Shown: positions 1 to 8,420 of the stretch, piece after piece
Layout: each line of letters starts with the position of its first letter
Numbering within the stretch: position 1 is the stretch's first letter
Assembly (NCBI RefSeq): GCF_000708755.2
Contig: NZ_JGVU02000022.1
Span: forward strand, 124,001-188,000
Length of the DNA: 64,000 bases
Direction of reading: 5' to 3'
Source of the DNA: Metabacillus indicus LMG 22858
Lineage (GTDB): Bacteria; Bacillota; Bacilli; Bacillales; Bacillaceae
The notes under the pieces: model-generated
The model's input: only the letters and a program-made list of their open reading frames with translations
The model's database searches: none
Told to the model about the DNA's origin: nothing
Program-made: the position numbers and the translations under genes

Positions 1-447
1 TTCGTTGATAACCACTGGTCTGGAACGTCTTCGGCTTCTTATAAACCTTCCCACAGTATGATTGACCAGGTCTCAGTAAAGGCCATCACGGTTGATTCGC
101 TGTTTAAAAATGACTTGAAAAACAAGACGGTTCTTTTCAAAATTGACGTAGAAGGATACGAAGCGTTTGTGCTGAAAGGCATGAAGCGTCTTTTTGAACA
201 AAGCCGGTGTGTTCTCGGGTTTATTGAGTTCAACAGTGAATACTTCGGGAAATCAGGCGTGGACGTGAAGGAGTTTTTCGCCTATTTGAACCGGTATTTT
301 ACAATCTACGTCTATCAGGATAATGATACTTTAGTAAAAATGAAGAATCTCACAATCGATGACTTGTACAGCATGTTTGATTCCCGGTATGTTCATACGG
401 ATCTATTGCTTGCAACCAATGAAGAGCTGGCAGATTCCCTTATTTGA
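1..447 (+). CDS. FkbM family methyltransferase, 3' part
   Basis: The frame is open from the first base, so the gene starts upstream of the window; about 148 C-terminal residues are visible. The segment KIDVEGYE followed by a hydrophobic strand and FIEFN is the typical post-SAM-fold part of FkbM-type methyltransferases, which O-methylate sugars or other small molecules. The SAM-binding N-terminus and the substrate cannot be seen. It ends 153 bp before the next gene, and no strong terminator is seen between them. Confidence 0.7.
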   Translation, partial: FVDNHWSGTSSASYKPSHSMIDQVSVKAITVDSLFKNDLKNKTVLFKIDVEGYEAFVLKGMKRLFEQSRCVLGFIEFNSEYFGKSGVDVKEFFAYLNRYFTIYVYQDNDTLVKMKNLTIDDLYSMFDSRYVHTDLLLATNEELADSLI

Positions 448-600
448 GAAAGGGGGCTGCATACAGCTCTTTTCATTTTTTGAGAAGGGATTTCGCGTTA
501 TGTTTAGAAATAATAAAGAACCATTATTTTTATTTTAAGCTTAAGTCTCTCGGTCAATTACATCGTTTTGAATGACTAACTAAAGAAAGAAGGGAAAGAG

Positions 601-1080
601 ATGAAAGGGGATTTCTTTTCAAACTATGAAAAATTCATTATCGTGCCTCTGGAAGAACAAAATGCAAAGCAGGAATTCACTCCTTCCGACTATCCGTCTC
701 ATTATATTCTAACCCTGTCGCTCTATGATGCACTTATTGAAAACTGGAATGAAGCTGCCAAATTTGAAATAGACATTAAAGCCGGTCTTGAGAAGGTATT
801 GGAAGAGTTCAACCGGAAGCATGGAGATCATTATCATCTGCAGGTGCTTGAGCTCGATACTGATAAACCATACTTTGTTCTCGCTTTTTCAAGCAAAATG
901 AAAATCGAGAGCGAAGAAGCAGACAGCAGAATTGCCTATGTGCTTGAAATTCTATTATCCAATCATCTTTATGTGGGCCAAAGCTGGTACAGGCTGATCG
1001 GCGACAAAGGAAGAATCAAGCGCCAGCTGTTCAGCTACTCGTTTAAAGAATACTATGTCATGGAATCAGCAGGCGTATAG
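601..1080 (+). CDS. Hypothetical protein, 159 aa
   Basis: I do not recognise the family. The protein is soluble and acidic, with no signal peptide or membrane segment, and looks alternating alpha/beta. It starts at an ATG behind an AAGAAGGGAAAGAG ribosome binding site. Its stop lies 74 bp before the HAD phosphatase, in the same direction, so the two could be co-transcribed. Codon use is like the neighbouring core genes. Confidence 0.65.
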   Translation: MKGDFFSNYEKFIIVPLEEQNAKQEFTPSDYPSHYILTLSLYDALIENWNEAAKFEIDIKAGLEKVLEEFNRKHGDHYHLQVLELDTDKPYFVLAFSSKMKIESEEADSRIAYVLEILLSNHLYVGQSWYRLIGDKGRIKRQLFSYSFKEYYVMESAGV

Positions 1081-1154
1081 GACCATTCTTTTGGTGAATC
1101 CTCATGGACATGATATTATGTAGTGAGCTGAAAAGGTATAGGAGGATTCACAAA

Positions 1155-1883
1155 ATGGATATTAAATTAATCGCACTGGACATGGACGGCACCCTTCTGA
1201 ATGAGAAAAAAGAGATTTCAGAAGCAAACCGCAGCGCTATAAAAGCAGCAGAAGAAAAAGGGCTGCACGTCGTGATCAGCACCGGAAGAAGCATGGCGAC
1301 ACTAAGAGACCTTGCTAAATCTCTAAGTCTGAAATCATACCTTGTTACTGTAAACGGAAGCGAAATCTGGGATGAGCACGGTGAACTTGTTCACAGAAGC
1401 ATTGTGGAAAACGATGCGATCACATGGATGTATGATCTTTCCAAAACACACAAAACCGGATACTGGGCAACAAGCACAGAGCGGGTTTTCTTTAATGAGA
1501 TGCCAGAAGATCTGACTGCCTACCAGTGGCTGAAGTTCGGCTTTGAGATTGAAGACGACAAAGCCCGCGAGACCATCCTGAAAGAACTTCAGAACAGAGG
1601 AGAGTTTGAAATCACAAATTCAAGCCTGACAAATCTCGAAGTCAACACGATGGGCGTGAACAAAGCGCGCGGCATTGAAAAAGTGTGCGGCCTTCTCGGC
1701 ATCACAATGGAAAATGTCATGGCATGCGGAGACAGCATGAATGACATGGCCATGATTAAAGAGGCGGGACTTGGCATCGCCATGGGCAATGCACAGGATA
1801 CCGTCAAAGAGGCTGCCGACTGGGTAACATTGTCGAATGATGAAGACGGAGTCGCTGAAGCGATTAAAAAATATGTGCTTTAA
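1155..1883 (+). CDS. Cof-type HAD-IIB phosphatase
   Basis: Predicted Mg-dependent phosphatase of small phosphorylated metabolites. HAD motif I is LDMDGTLL (nucleophile Asp9, acid/base Asp11), motif II is the STGR near residue 44, and motif IV is GDSMNDMAM near residue 194, followed by the NA..VK..A signature of Cof proteins. Start: an ATG at 1104 is also in frame, but the ATG at 1155 follows AGGAGG directly and gives MDIKLIALDMDGT. At 243 aa it is shorter than the usual 260-290, so the C2 cap is reduced. It sits just before hemZ, where B. subtilis has yhaX, so it may be the yhaX orthologue. Confidence 0.85.
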   Translation: MDIKLIALDMDGTLLNEKKEISEANRSAIKAAEEKGLHVVISTGRSMATLRDLAKSLSLKSYLVTVNGSEIWDEHGELVHRSIVENDAITWMYDLSKTHKTGYWATSTERVFFNEMPEDLTAYQWLKFGFEIEDDKARETILKELQNRGEFEITNSSLTNLEVNTMGVNKARGIEKVCGLLGITMENVMACGDSMNDMAMIKEAGLGIAMGNAQDTVKEAADWVTLSNDEDGVAEAIKKYVL

Positions 1884-1888
1884 AATGG

Positions 1889-1917
1889 ACAGACGGTTTA
1901 GCGGCCGTCTGTTTTTC
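1889..1917 (+). terminator. Rho-independent terminator after the HAD gene
   Basis: Stem ACAGACGG / CCGTCTGT followed by TTTTT, six bases after the stop codon. Confidence 0.8.
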
Positions 1918-1927
1918 TTTGTTAAGA

Positions 1928-1957
1928 ATCTGATCAAGGCGCTTGCGCTTTTGTTAA
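1928..1957. repeat. Remnant of dispersed repeat R1 (right end)
   Basis: CTGATCAAGGCGCTTGCGC plus a T-rich tail matches the right end of the R1 element at 60658-60769. Only this end is left. Confidence 0.5.
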
Positions 1958-2030
1958 TAAAATTGACCGCACGCGTCATGTTTTGTACACTAAAAGGAGT
2001 TTTGAATCCAATAAAGATAAGGTGAGAGTC

Positions 2031-3527
2031 TTGCGTTTTTATATAAATGGCATAGAAGATGAACGTCTTCACCGGCCGCTGCAGTTAATATCAAACTTGT
2101 TTTACGAAGAAACCGAGCTGTTCTTCGAAGAGGAAGAAGCCGATATCCGTATTGGCTACGAAGTGGAACAGAAAAACGGAAGCGTTTCTGTAAAAGGCGT
2201 GCTTTCAGGCCAGGACGGATACAACGGGGAAGCCCGGCATGAAAAAGAACTGTCCGGACAGCTGACGGAAAAAGAGATTTTCAAACAAATCAAGCATACC
2301 CTCGTATACGTGCATCTGAATCTTCTTCAGGATTACACAGGAATCATTCAGCAATGGGGAATTCTGACTGGAATCAGGCCGACGAAGCTGCTTCACAAAA
2401 AGCTGCGCGAAGGCATGTCAAAAGAAGAAGCACACCGCATGCTGAAAGAAGAATATTTAATTTCGGATGAAAAGATTGCGCTCATGCAGAGGATTGTCGA
2501 CAGACAGCTGAGTGTTGTTCCCGATCTCTACGACTTATCCAGGGAAGTCAGCATCTACATCGGCATTCCGTTCTGCCCGACGAAATGTGCCTACTGTACG
2601 TTTCCAGCCTACGCGATCAACGGAAGACAGGGTTCTGTTGATTCCTTCCTTGGCGGACTGCACTACGAAATCCGCGAAATGGGCAGATGGCTGAAAGAAA
2701 AAGGCATTAAAATCACGACTGTTTATTACGGAGGTGGCACTCCGACAAGCATTACCGCAGAAGAAATGGACATGCTTTACGAAGAAATGTACGCCGCATT
2801 CCCCGGTGTCGAAAACATACGGGAACTTACCGTTGAAGCGGGCCGTCCGGATACGATAACAGAAGAAAAGCTGGATGTGCTCAACAAATGGAACATCAGC
2901 CGCATCAGCATTAATCCCCAGTCCTACATTGATGAAACGCTGAAAGCGATCGGTCGCCATCATACCGTTCAGGAAACCATTGATAAGTTCCATTTAGCAA
3001 GAGAAATGGGCATGGACAACATCAACATGGATCTGATAATCGGACTCCCTGGTGAAGGAGTGAAGGAATTTGATTATACTCTTTCAGAAACTGAAAAGCT
3101 TATGCCTGAATCACTGACGGTTCACACACTTTCTTTTAAACGGGCCTCAGAAATGACGCGCAACAAACAAAGGTACAAAGTGGCAGACCGCGGAGAAATC
3201 GAAGAAATGATGAACCGCGCTGTGCAGTGGACAGATGCTCACGGCTACACGCCATATTACTTGTACCGCCAGAAAAATATCCTGGGCAACCTCGAAAACG
3301 TCGGATATGCGCTCGAAGGCCAGGACAGCATCTACAACATCATGATCATGGAAGAACAGCAGACCATTATTGGAATCGGCTGCGGTGCTGCGAGCAAATT
3401 CATCCACCCTGAAACAGGCAAAATCACGCAATTTGCGAATCCGAAAGATCCGAAGTCCTACAATGACAGCTTCAAGCATTACACAGAAGAAAAAATCAGG
3501 CTTCTTGAAGAAATGTTTGAGTCATGA
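2031..3527 (+). CDS. hemZ: Coproporphyrinogen dehydrogenase-like radical SAM protein HemZ
   Basis: Oxygen-independent coproporphyrinogen III oxidase-like enzyme of the HemN/HemZ group, linked to heme synthesis without oxygen. The 498-residue product resembles B. subtilis HemZ along its length. The radical-SAM cluster motif is Cys182-x3-Cys186-x2-Cys189 (CPTKCAYC), followed by YYGGGTPT and the conserved ILTGIRPTKLLHKKL segment upstream. Start: an upstream in-frame ATG at 1983 has no ribosome binding site, whereas the TTG at 2031 follows AAGGTGAG by about seven bases and matches the family N-terminus (LRFYINGIEDERLHRPLQ). Confidence 0.93.
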   Translation: MRFYINGIEDERLHRPLQLISNLFYEETELFFEEEEADIRIGYEVEQKNGSVSVKGVLSGQDGYNGEARHEKELSGQLTEKEIFKQIKHTLVYVHLNLLQDYTGIIQQWGILTGIRPTKLLHKKLREGMSKEEAHRMLKEEYLISDEKIALMQRIVDRQLSVVPDLYDLSREVSIYIGIPFCPTKCAYCTFPAYAINGRQGSVDSFLGGLHYEIREMGRWLKEKGIKITTVYYGGGTPTSITAEEMDMLYEEMYAAFPGVENIRELTVEAGRPDTITEEKLDVLNKWNISRISINPQSYIDETLKAIGRHHTVQETIDKFHLAREMGMDNINMDLIIGLPGEGVKEFDYTLSETEKLMPESLTVHTLSFKRASEMTRNKQRYKVADRGEIEEMMNRAVQWTDAHGYTPYYLYRQKNILGNLENVGYALEGQDSIYNIMIMEEQQTIIGIGCGAASKFIHPETGKITQFANPKDPKSYNDSFKHYTEEKIRLLEEMFES

Positions 3528-3595
3528 GACTTTTTGATTTTAAAGGAAATCCTTAAATCACAGCTCCGAATCTAATTAAAATAAGTACACGAATT

Positions 3596-3625
3596 CACAC
3601 CGCATTTAGCGGTGTGTGTTTTTTT
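3596..3625 (+). terminator. Rho-independent terminator after hemZ
   Basis: CACACCGC / GCGGTGTG stem with a 5-nt loop and a run of seven T. Confidence 0.85.
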
Positions 3626-3653
3626 GCAGCATAATTACTGGAATGTGTTCTGC

Positions 3654-4184
3654 TTAATACTCAATTACAATCTCTCCTTCGTCCTTTGGAACTTCGAAAC
3701 TATTCAGGAAACCAGTTAGTATATCCTCTGTTATTGGGAAGGCGGCATTTGCGTCAAAACGGTTGCTTCTCACCTCTAGACGATTAAGTAAATCAGCATG
3801 ACTCACTTTCAAATAAATCATACACCGTTTACCTCCGGCAGCTTCAATTAGCTGCTTATATTCAACCCTTTCAGCCTTTCTCCAAAAACTGGAGTCAACT
3901 ACTACTTGTTCCTTATTGTGAATCAGTCTTACTAATTTATTCCGTAACCTTAAATGAGCCTTATTCAGATATTCTCTATATTTTTCAATTGGATAATCAA
4001 TTCCGTACCGGCCATTGGCAGACCAGACTTCTTCATCTATAGAAAGGCGTACAAAACCCTTATTATCCATTTTTTGAGAGAAGGTCGTTTTTCCAGAACC
4101 GGCTAGTCCGCACATTATTACTACTAAAGGGGTAACATGATCTCTCTCACGATAAAGGTAATCTAATGCAGATTTCTCGAACAC
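3654..4184 (-). CDS. P-loop ATP-binding kinase-like protein
   Basis: Predicted small-molecule or zeta-toxin-like kinase. The Walker A motif GLAGSGKT is at about residue 26, followed by a short lid region with RLDA/RSNRF-type arginines, in the manner of AAA_33 kinases. Start: the ATG at 4214 has no good ribosome binding site, whereas the GTG at 4184 follows AAAGGGGG by about seven bases, so I chose GTG (176 aa). The gene is transcribed away from the lipoprotein gene. No antitoxin-like partner is visible, so a toxin role is not supported. Substrate unknown. Confidence 0.7.
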   Translation of the reverse strand: MFEKSALDYLYRERDHVTPLVVIMCGLAGSGKTTFSQKMDNKGFVRLSIDEEVWSANGRYGIDYPIEKYREYLNKAHLRLRNKLVRLIHNKEQVVVDSSFWRKAERVEYKQLIEAAGGKRCMIYLKVSHADLLNRLEVRSNRFDANAAFPITEDILTGFLNSFEVPKDEGEIVIEY

Positions 4185-4365
4185 CTGAAAGCCCCCTTTT
4201 TTCATCAGATTCATTAAAATTTTTAAGGTATTCTGTGCTGTATGATTATATTCCTTCTTTCATCGAACTGCCCTTAAACGTGTTATTTACAGGTTTACAT
4301 CACAGACAGGACGCCAATAAGATTCAGTATCTAAAAAATTTTCAGCTCATCCCCCTAACATCAGA

Positions 4366-4412
4366 CATCTCCTGCCTGAATAGCTTTAAGGAGTGAGAGG
4401 AGGCAGGAGATG
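4366..4412 (+). promoter_or_regulatory. Long inverted repeat covering the ribosome binding site and start codon of the lipoprotein gene
   Basis: CATCTCCTGCCT (4366-4377) and AGGCAGGAGATG (4401-4412) are perfect 12-bp complements with a 23-nt loop. The right arm holds part of AGGAGG and the ATG start codon itself, so the mRNA hairpin would hide the translation start. Confidence 0.6.
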
Positions 4413-4898
4413 ATTAAACGATTGGGCGGATGTATGCTGATGTTTGCGTTTATGCTAGCCGGGTGTTCGGCCGATCCTGTTCAGGAAGAATTGCTGACGT
4501 ATGTAAATGATGTGCTTCCTGAGGTCACCGAAAAAGAAGTGTCTGCCATTACAGCCTATGACAGTGTGTCAGGAGATAATTACACAAGTGATGATGTCAT
4601 GTATTCCGTGATGGTGGATGAAGTATCACCCGTTTACAATTCCTTCATTGCCGACCTGGAAGAAGTAGAAATTGAATCAAAAGAGCTGAAAGTGCTTCAT
4701 GAGCACTATATCGAAGCAGCCAATATTCAGCATGCAGGATTTATCCTGATAATCGCAGGCCTTGAACAGCAGGATCGCGGAAAAATCATTGAAGCAAACG
4801 AAAAACTTGCAGCTGCGCGTAAAATGCTCAGAGAGTACACCGCAGACCTCGAGGCGCTTGCTGAAAAACATGATGTGACGCTTGAGGAAGAGTATTAA
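4410..4898 (+). CDS. Lipoprotein of unknown function
   Basis: The 162-residue product starts MIKRLGGCMLMFAFMLAGC, a type II signal peptide with lipobox LAGC, so it is expected to be anchored on the outer face of the membrane. The mature part is acidic and largely helical, with EEVEIESKELKVLHEHYIEAA resembling a short coiled coil. I do not recognise a family. AGGAGG lies six bases before the ATG. It is divergent from the P-loop kinase gene and alone in its transcription unit. Confidence 0.75.
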   Translation: MIKRLGGCMLMFAFMLAGCSADPVQEELLTYVNDVLPEVTEKEVSAITAYDSVSGDNYTSDDVMYSVMVDEVSPVYNSFIADLEEVEIESKELKVLHEHYIEAANIQHAGFILIIAGLEQQDRGKIIEANEKLAAARKMLREYTADLEALAEKHDVTLEEEY

Positions 4899-5227
4899 AG
4901 AAAGCCAAGTTGTTGGTAACGAAGTCGGTTTTTGAGTGCAAAACTAAAAATTACACATCTAAAGGAGAGCCAAATCGTCTTGATTTTGTAACTCCTTTTT
5001 CTTGATTTCTCGGCGTTTTTGCCGATAAATCTTCATAATTTGTCATACAAAATGTACCCTAAAATAGATGACAGAACTTTCTGTTCCTCAAATTATGTCA
5101 TGCGATTTCATATACACTTTAAGGCACTCAATAAAGAAACTGACGTCAGTAGTATGTATGATAAAATGGAAATACCAGTTATTCCGTTAAAGGGCAGGAT
5201 TGTGGAAGAGTGAGTATTTGTTTCTTT

Positions 5228-5258
5228 GCAACAATCGGGCCAGATTGTTGAAGATCGC
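5228..5258 (+). repeat. Cassette-type hairpin element, copy 1 (degenerate)
   Basis: CAATCGGGCCAGATTG followed by TTGAAGATCGC resembles the elements at 9118 and 10087. CAATC / GATTG can pair; the terminator half is decayed. Confidence 0.5.
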
Positions 5259-5424
5259 TTAGTAATAAGTTAATAGTTAATATATAGATGTATATATTTC
5301 ACTTGAACTAAGCCGATCTCATTGTGAACAATGCCGAGAAGAAATGCTTCATGAATATTATAAAGGAATACATGGGAAGATGTATCGACTACAGTCCCTA
5401 ATAATTAGGGTAGAAGAAAAATGG

Positions 5425-5455
5425 ACCGGGCGTACTTTGTTCGGTTTTTTTTATA
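5425..5455 (+). terminator. Rho-independent terminator upstream of the sigma factor gene
   Basis: ACCGGG / TTCGGT stem (two G-U pairs) with a 9-nt loop and eight T. Confidence 0.55.
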
Positions 5456-5459
5456 TTTT

Positions 5460-5485
5460 TGTAAGATATTTGAGTTTATCGCGTC
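5460..5485 (+). promoter_or_regulatory. Possible ECF-type promoter of the sigma/anti-sigma operon
   Basis: TGTAAG, 16 bp, then CGTCTTATA. B. subtilis ECF sigma promoters use a TGAAAC or TGTAAC -35 and a CGTC -10 at this distance, so the operon may be autoregulated. The resulting leader would be very short, which is a caution. Confidence 0.4.
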
Positions 5486-5507
5486 TTATATGTAAGGAGG
5501 TGAGTTG

Positions 5508-5993
5508 GTGACACAGCTTGAGGATATTTATAATACATACTTTAAAGATGTATTTTTATATGTGTATAGTTTATCTGGTGATAAGCATATCGCTGAAGAT
5601 ATCACTTCGGAAACTTTTATAAAGGCATTAACATCGCTAGACAGTTTCAAAGGGAATAGTGATATCCGTGTTTGGTTATGCCAAATTGCCAAGAACAGTT
5701 ATTACTCTTATTTGCGTAAGAATAAAAGCTCGGTGGATCTTGAGTCGGTTTCAGAATCAGCTAGTGGAGACAATGTAGAACAAGAAATAGCCATTTCAGA
5801 AGCGTCTATGAAGGTACATGAAGTTATCCAGAATTTGAAAGAGCCATACAAAAAGGTCTTTACTCTCCGTGTATTTGGAGAACTGTCATTTAAGCAAATT
5901 GGCAAATTGTTTGGAAAAAGTGAAAACTGGGCTTGTGTTACTTATCACCGTGCTAGAGAAAAAATTAAAGCGCGATCGGAGGATTATCGATGA
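5508..5993 (+). CDS. ECF-type RNA polymerase sigma factor
   Basis: Alternative sigma-70 family factor of 161 aa. Region 2 is at about residues 10-75 (DVFLYVYSLSGDKHIAEDIT then ETFIKAL, the DAEDLVQE-like helix). Region 4 is at about 100-155 (EPYKKVFTLRVFGELSFKQI with an HTH ending WACVTYHRAREKI). Start: AAGGAGGTGA ends near 5503; the GTG at 5508 has better spacing than the TTG at 5505. The stop overlaps the anti-sigma start as ATGA, so the two are translationally coupled. Which ECF group it belongs to cannot be told from here. It lies in the AT-rich accessory block. Confidence 0.9.
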   Translation: MTQLEDIYNTYFKDVFLYVYSLSGDKHIAEDITSETFIKALTSLDSFKGNSDIRVWLCQIAKNSYYSYLRKNKSSVDLESVSESASGDNVEQEIAISEASMKVHEVIQNLKEPYKKVFTLRVFGELSFKQIGKLFGKSENWACVTYHRAREKIKARSEDYR

Positions 5994-6895
5994 AAATTAG
6001 CTGTAATATGATTAGGGATATACTGCCGTTATATGTCGAGGATATGGCAAGTCAAGATACTAGAGATCTAGTTGAAGAACATATAGCTTCTTGTGAGAAC
6101 TGTAAAAAACGACTTGAAGAAATGAGGACTTTTGAAGAACCGCCAGTAGATACCGATATAGCTCCCTTAAGAAACATACAAAATACATTGCGAAAGAAAA
6201 AGCTGCAAACTATTATTCTTTCAGTCATGGTAACATTGGTTTTTGCAGTGGTTACAATCGCTTATCTGACAACCCCAGCATACATCTCTTATAATGAAAA
6301 TGCGGTTTCAATTATTGAAAAGGATGACGGAACTGTACTTTTGAATTTTAGTGAAGAAGTCTCTGGATTTAATGTAAATCACTATCCAGCAGCAGACAAT
6401 TCAGGTTATGTCTATGATATAACAACATGGGAAACGATTTGGCAACAGAAAATAAACAAAAACAACCTGGAAAATACGGTCTTAAACCCGAATGGGGAAA
6501 CGGTCGCTTCGATCTACTATTACAATACCGATGGAAGTGAAAATACTTTAATTTATGGAGATCCAATAACGGATGGTTCTGTCATGACGTTACCTCGGCT
6601 TGTTTTAAGCTACTATGTGTTGTTGGCTATAGGATTTTTACTTATTTGTGGAATTGGATTGGTCATATTCCGTAAGAACGAAAAAATAAGAAATGGACTA
6701 GAAAAAATGATTCTATTGCCTATCTCGTACCTGTTTGCTCACTTACTTATAAAAGGTCTTCACTCTGCCACTTACCTTGCTGGACGAGACCTTTATGTAA
6801 TATTACTTGTCACAATTTCTTTATATGTTGCGTTGTTAGCTGGAAGGAACATATTTAAAAAAATACCATTTAAGAAGCCGAAAAGCACTTCATAA
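5990..6895 (+). CDS. Zinc-finger (zf-HC2) anti-sigma factor
   Basis: The 301-residue membrane protein begins with a cytoplasmic anti-sigma domain, with HIASCENC (His-x3-Cys-x2-Cys) near residues 32-39, the zinc-binding motif of ZAS anti-sigma factors. One membrane segment follows near residues 75-95 (LQTIILSVMVTLVFAVVTIA), then an extracytoplasmic domain to about 200, and further hydrophobic segments near 205-225, 240-260 and 265-285. It should hold the sigma factor encoded just upstream (ATGA overlap) until an envelope signal arrives. The extracellular domain is not one I recognise. Confidence 0.85.
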   Translation: MKISCNMIRDILPLYVEDMASQDTRDLVEEHIASCENCKKRLEEMRTFEEPPVDTDIAPLRNIQNTLRKKKLQTIILSVMVTLVFAVVTIAYLTTPAYISYNENAVSIIEKDDGTVLLNFSEEVSGFNVNHYPAADNSGYVYDITTWETIWQQKINKNNLENTVLNPNGETVASIYYYNTDGSENTLIYGDPITDGSVMTLPRLVLSYYVLLAIGFLLICGIGLVIFRKNEKIRNGLEKMILLPISYLFAHLLIKGLHSATYLAGRDLYVILLVTISLYVALLAGRNIFKKIPFKKPKSTS

Positions 6896-7271
6896 TAGTA
6901 ATAGGCTCACCAATCAGCGATTTTTTTCTTGATTTCAGTTCTATATTAATTAATACTTAAAGGTCTCTTGATTGATTCAGATTTCAAAAACATGGCCAAA
7001 AGTACTCTTTAAATTGGCCAAAAACTCAAAATTTTACTGACCAGAGGCAAGGATTGGGGTGCTCTTCTGTTCCAGCAATCCTTCTCATCGGTACAATAAT
7101 ATTAAATGCAATCACTGAATAGTAAGATGTTTATTTTCATTTGGAAGATAGATTGTGAAAGGTACATTAAGTAAAGATGAATGTTTGGAAGAAGCAGATA
7201 CGCCTTTCACTATTTAGTCGAATAGTTAAAGAACCAGAAATAGAAAGATAAGTGACTTTTGGGGGCATTTT
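6896..7271. other. 376-bp intergenic region before the Nudix gene
   Basis: AT-rich. It holds the hairpin at 7049-7083 and a 24-codon frame near 7177 without a good ribosome binding site. Nothing else seen. Confidence 0.5.
7049..7083 (+). repeat. Hairpin ahead of the Nudix gene
   Basis: AAGGATTG / CAATCCTT, a perfect 8-bp stem with a 19-nt loop that begins GGGG. Its position before a single accessory gene parallels the other cassette hairpins. Confidence 0.45.
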
Positions 7272-7898
7272 ATGGGAGAGCAAGAGAAATTAAAGATCTT
7301 TGATGATAATAAGAATCTAATAGGTGTAGCTACTCGGAGTGATGTTCACAGGATTGGATATTGGCACGAAGCGTTTCATTGTTGGTTTGTTAGTAATGAA
7401 CAAGGAATAGATTATATTTATTTACAGCTTCGTAGTAATAATAAAAAAGACTACCCTAACCTATTAGATATAACTGCTGCTGGACATCTACTAGCTGATG
7501 AAACATTTGAGGACGGAGTAAGGGAAATTAAAGAAGAAATTGGTATAGATTTAGCTTTTAAGGAGTTAATAAGGTTAGGTGTAATTGATTATTGTGTTGT
7601 GCAAGAAGGTTTCATTGATAAAGAATTAGCAAACGTTTTTTTATACAAGTGCGGAAATATCTTTGATGACTTCACACTTCAAGTGGACGAGGTTTCAGGA
7701 ATAGTAAAAACCAAATTTATTGATTTCGCTCAACTTTGGTCTGGAGAAAAAGGTGAAATCGAAATCAGTGGATTTAAAATAAATGATGTAGGACAAAAGC
7801 AAATAATTAAAGAAAGTGTAAACAGAGATAAATTCGTCCCACATCAAGTTATTTTTTACAGAGAAGTTATACAAAAGATTCAGGAACAAATTAGATAA
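7272..7898 (+). CDS. Nudix hydrolase
   Basis: Predicted hydrolase of nucleoside diphosphate derivatives, 208 aa, of the subgroup related to isopentenyl-diphosphate isomerase. The Nudix box is visible at about residues 74-96 (GHLLADETFEDGVREIKEE, then IG) with the REIKEE metal-binding core. It is one residue shorter between the first Glu and REx than the classic pattern; I recall the same spacing in related Bacillus proteins. The ribosome binding site is weak (TTTGGGGGC). AT-rich codon use and isolation in the block suggest transfer. Substrate unknown. Confidence 0.85.
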   Translation: MGEQEKLKIFDDNKNLIGVATRSDVHRIGYWHEAFHCWFVSNEQGIDYIYLQLRSNNKKDYPNLLDITAAGHLLADETFEDGVREIKEEIGIDLAFKELIRLGVIDYCVVQEGFIDKELANVFLYKCGNIFDDFTLQVDEVSGIVKTKFIDFAQLWSGEKGEIEISGFKINDVGQKQIIKESVNRDKFVPHQVIFYREVIQKIQEQIR

Positions 7899-7921
7899 AA
7901 ACAATATTTTTTCAATTAAAG

Positions 7922-7953
7922 GGCGCTTATCTGTAATAGGGTAAGTGTCATTT
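7922..7953 (+). terminator. Hairpin between the Nudix gene and the broken hydrolase
   Basis: GGCGCTTATC / GGTAAGTGTC form ten pairs (three G-U) around an 8-nt loop, then ATTTT. It can end Nudix transcription and matches the one-hairpin-per-gene layout of this block. Confidence 0.5.
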
Positions 7954-8080
7954 TAAATTAATTAATGTTGAGTTAAACACTAACTTTTGAAATTATTGGT
8001 ATTGAACATTTAGGCAATTTAATTGAATTAGCTAAAGTGTTTGATAGTAAAGGAATAAAAAAAGTGAGGATCTTATTGTT

Positions 8081-8406
8081 ATGTCTAAAGAGATGTATAT
8101 AAAAGTTTGTGATTTATTAATGTTTGCTAACTTGTTGGGAGCAAAAAAAGATAAACCAACCGTTGTTATGGATGCTGGGTATGGGGATTATTCAAAAGGG
8201 TGAATGCCATAATTTCCGAAATTTCTTTGCTAACAGAAGTTATTGTGAATGATAGAGCAGGTTTATGTAAAAGCGAATCAAGTTCTAATCCTAGGAATAG
8301 CAAAGAGATGGTAAAGGAACTGAAAGAACTTTTAGATAAATTAAATATAATTCCTCTATATATACTAGTAGGACACTCTTTCGCCGATGAGCAGTATATT
8401 AATTAA
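8081..8406 (+). pseudogene. Broken alpha/beta hydrolase
   Basis: Two overlapping frames together spell the N-terminal third of an alpha/beta hydrolase. The first (8081-8203) reads to PTVVMDAGYGDYSKG and then TGA; the second (8200-8406) continues NAIISEISLLTEV, DRAGL, then SNPRNSKEMVKELKELL and YILVGHSF. The junction is explained by loss of one base (tgg aat became tga at).  The frame stops soon after the nucleophile elbow GHSF, lacking its second Gly, the acid and the histidine, so the C-terminal two-thirds is also missing. A functional enzyme is unlikely. Confidence 0.75.
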
Positions 8407-8420
8407 ACAGTTCATAAAAA

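Larger units (their letters stand above)
4899..5507. other. 609-bp intergenic region before the sigma factor gene
   Basis: AT-rich and without a convincing gene. It holds a 10-bp palindrome CTGACGTCAG and a possible promoter (CTGACG, 16 nt, TAAAAT, about 5141-5168), a hairpin element at 5228-5258 and a terminator at 5425-5455. A 64-codon frame at 5019-5213 lacks a good ribosome binding site and is not called. Confidence 0.5.

Noticed and set aside
3654-4184. Zeta-type toxin
   Set aside because: Only the P-loop is shared; there is no antitoxin-like partner gene next to it.
5019-5213. 64-codon frame upstream of the sigma factor gene
   Set aside because: No ribosome binding site, no recognisable domain, and a likely promoter lies inside it.
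5281-5511. Open frame containing HCEQCREEM, like a zinc-binding anti-sigma motif
   Set aside because: No start codon before the motif, and the frame runs through the terminator and the sigma factor ribosome binding site. Possibly a gene remnant, but not supportable.
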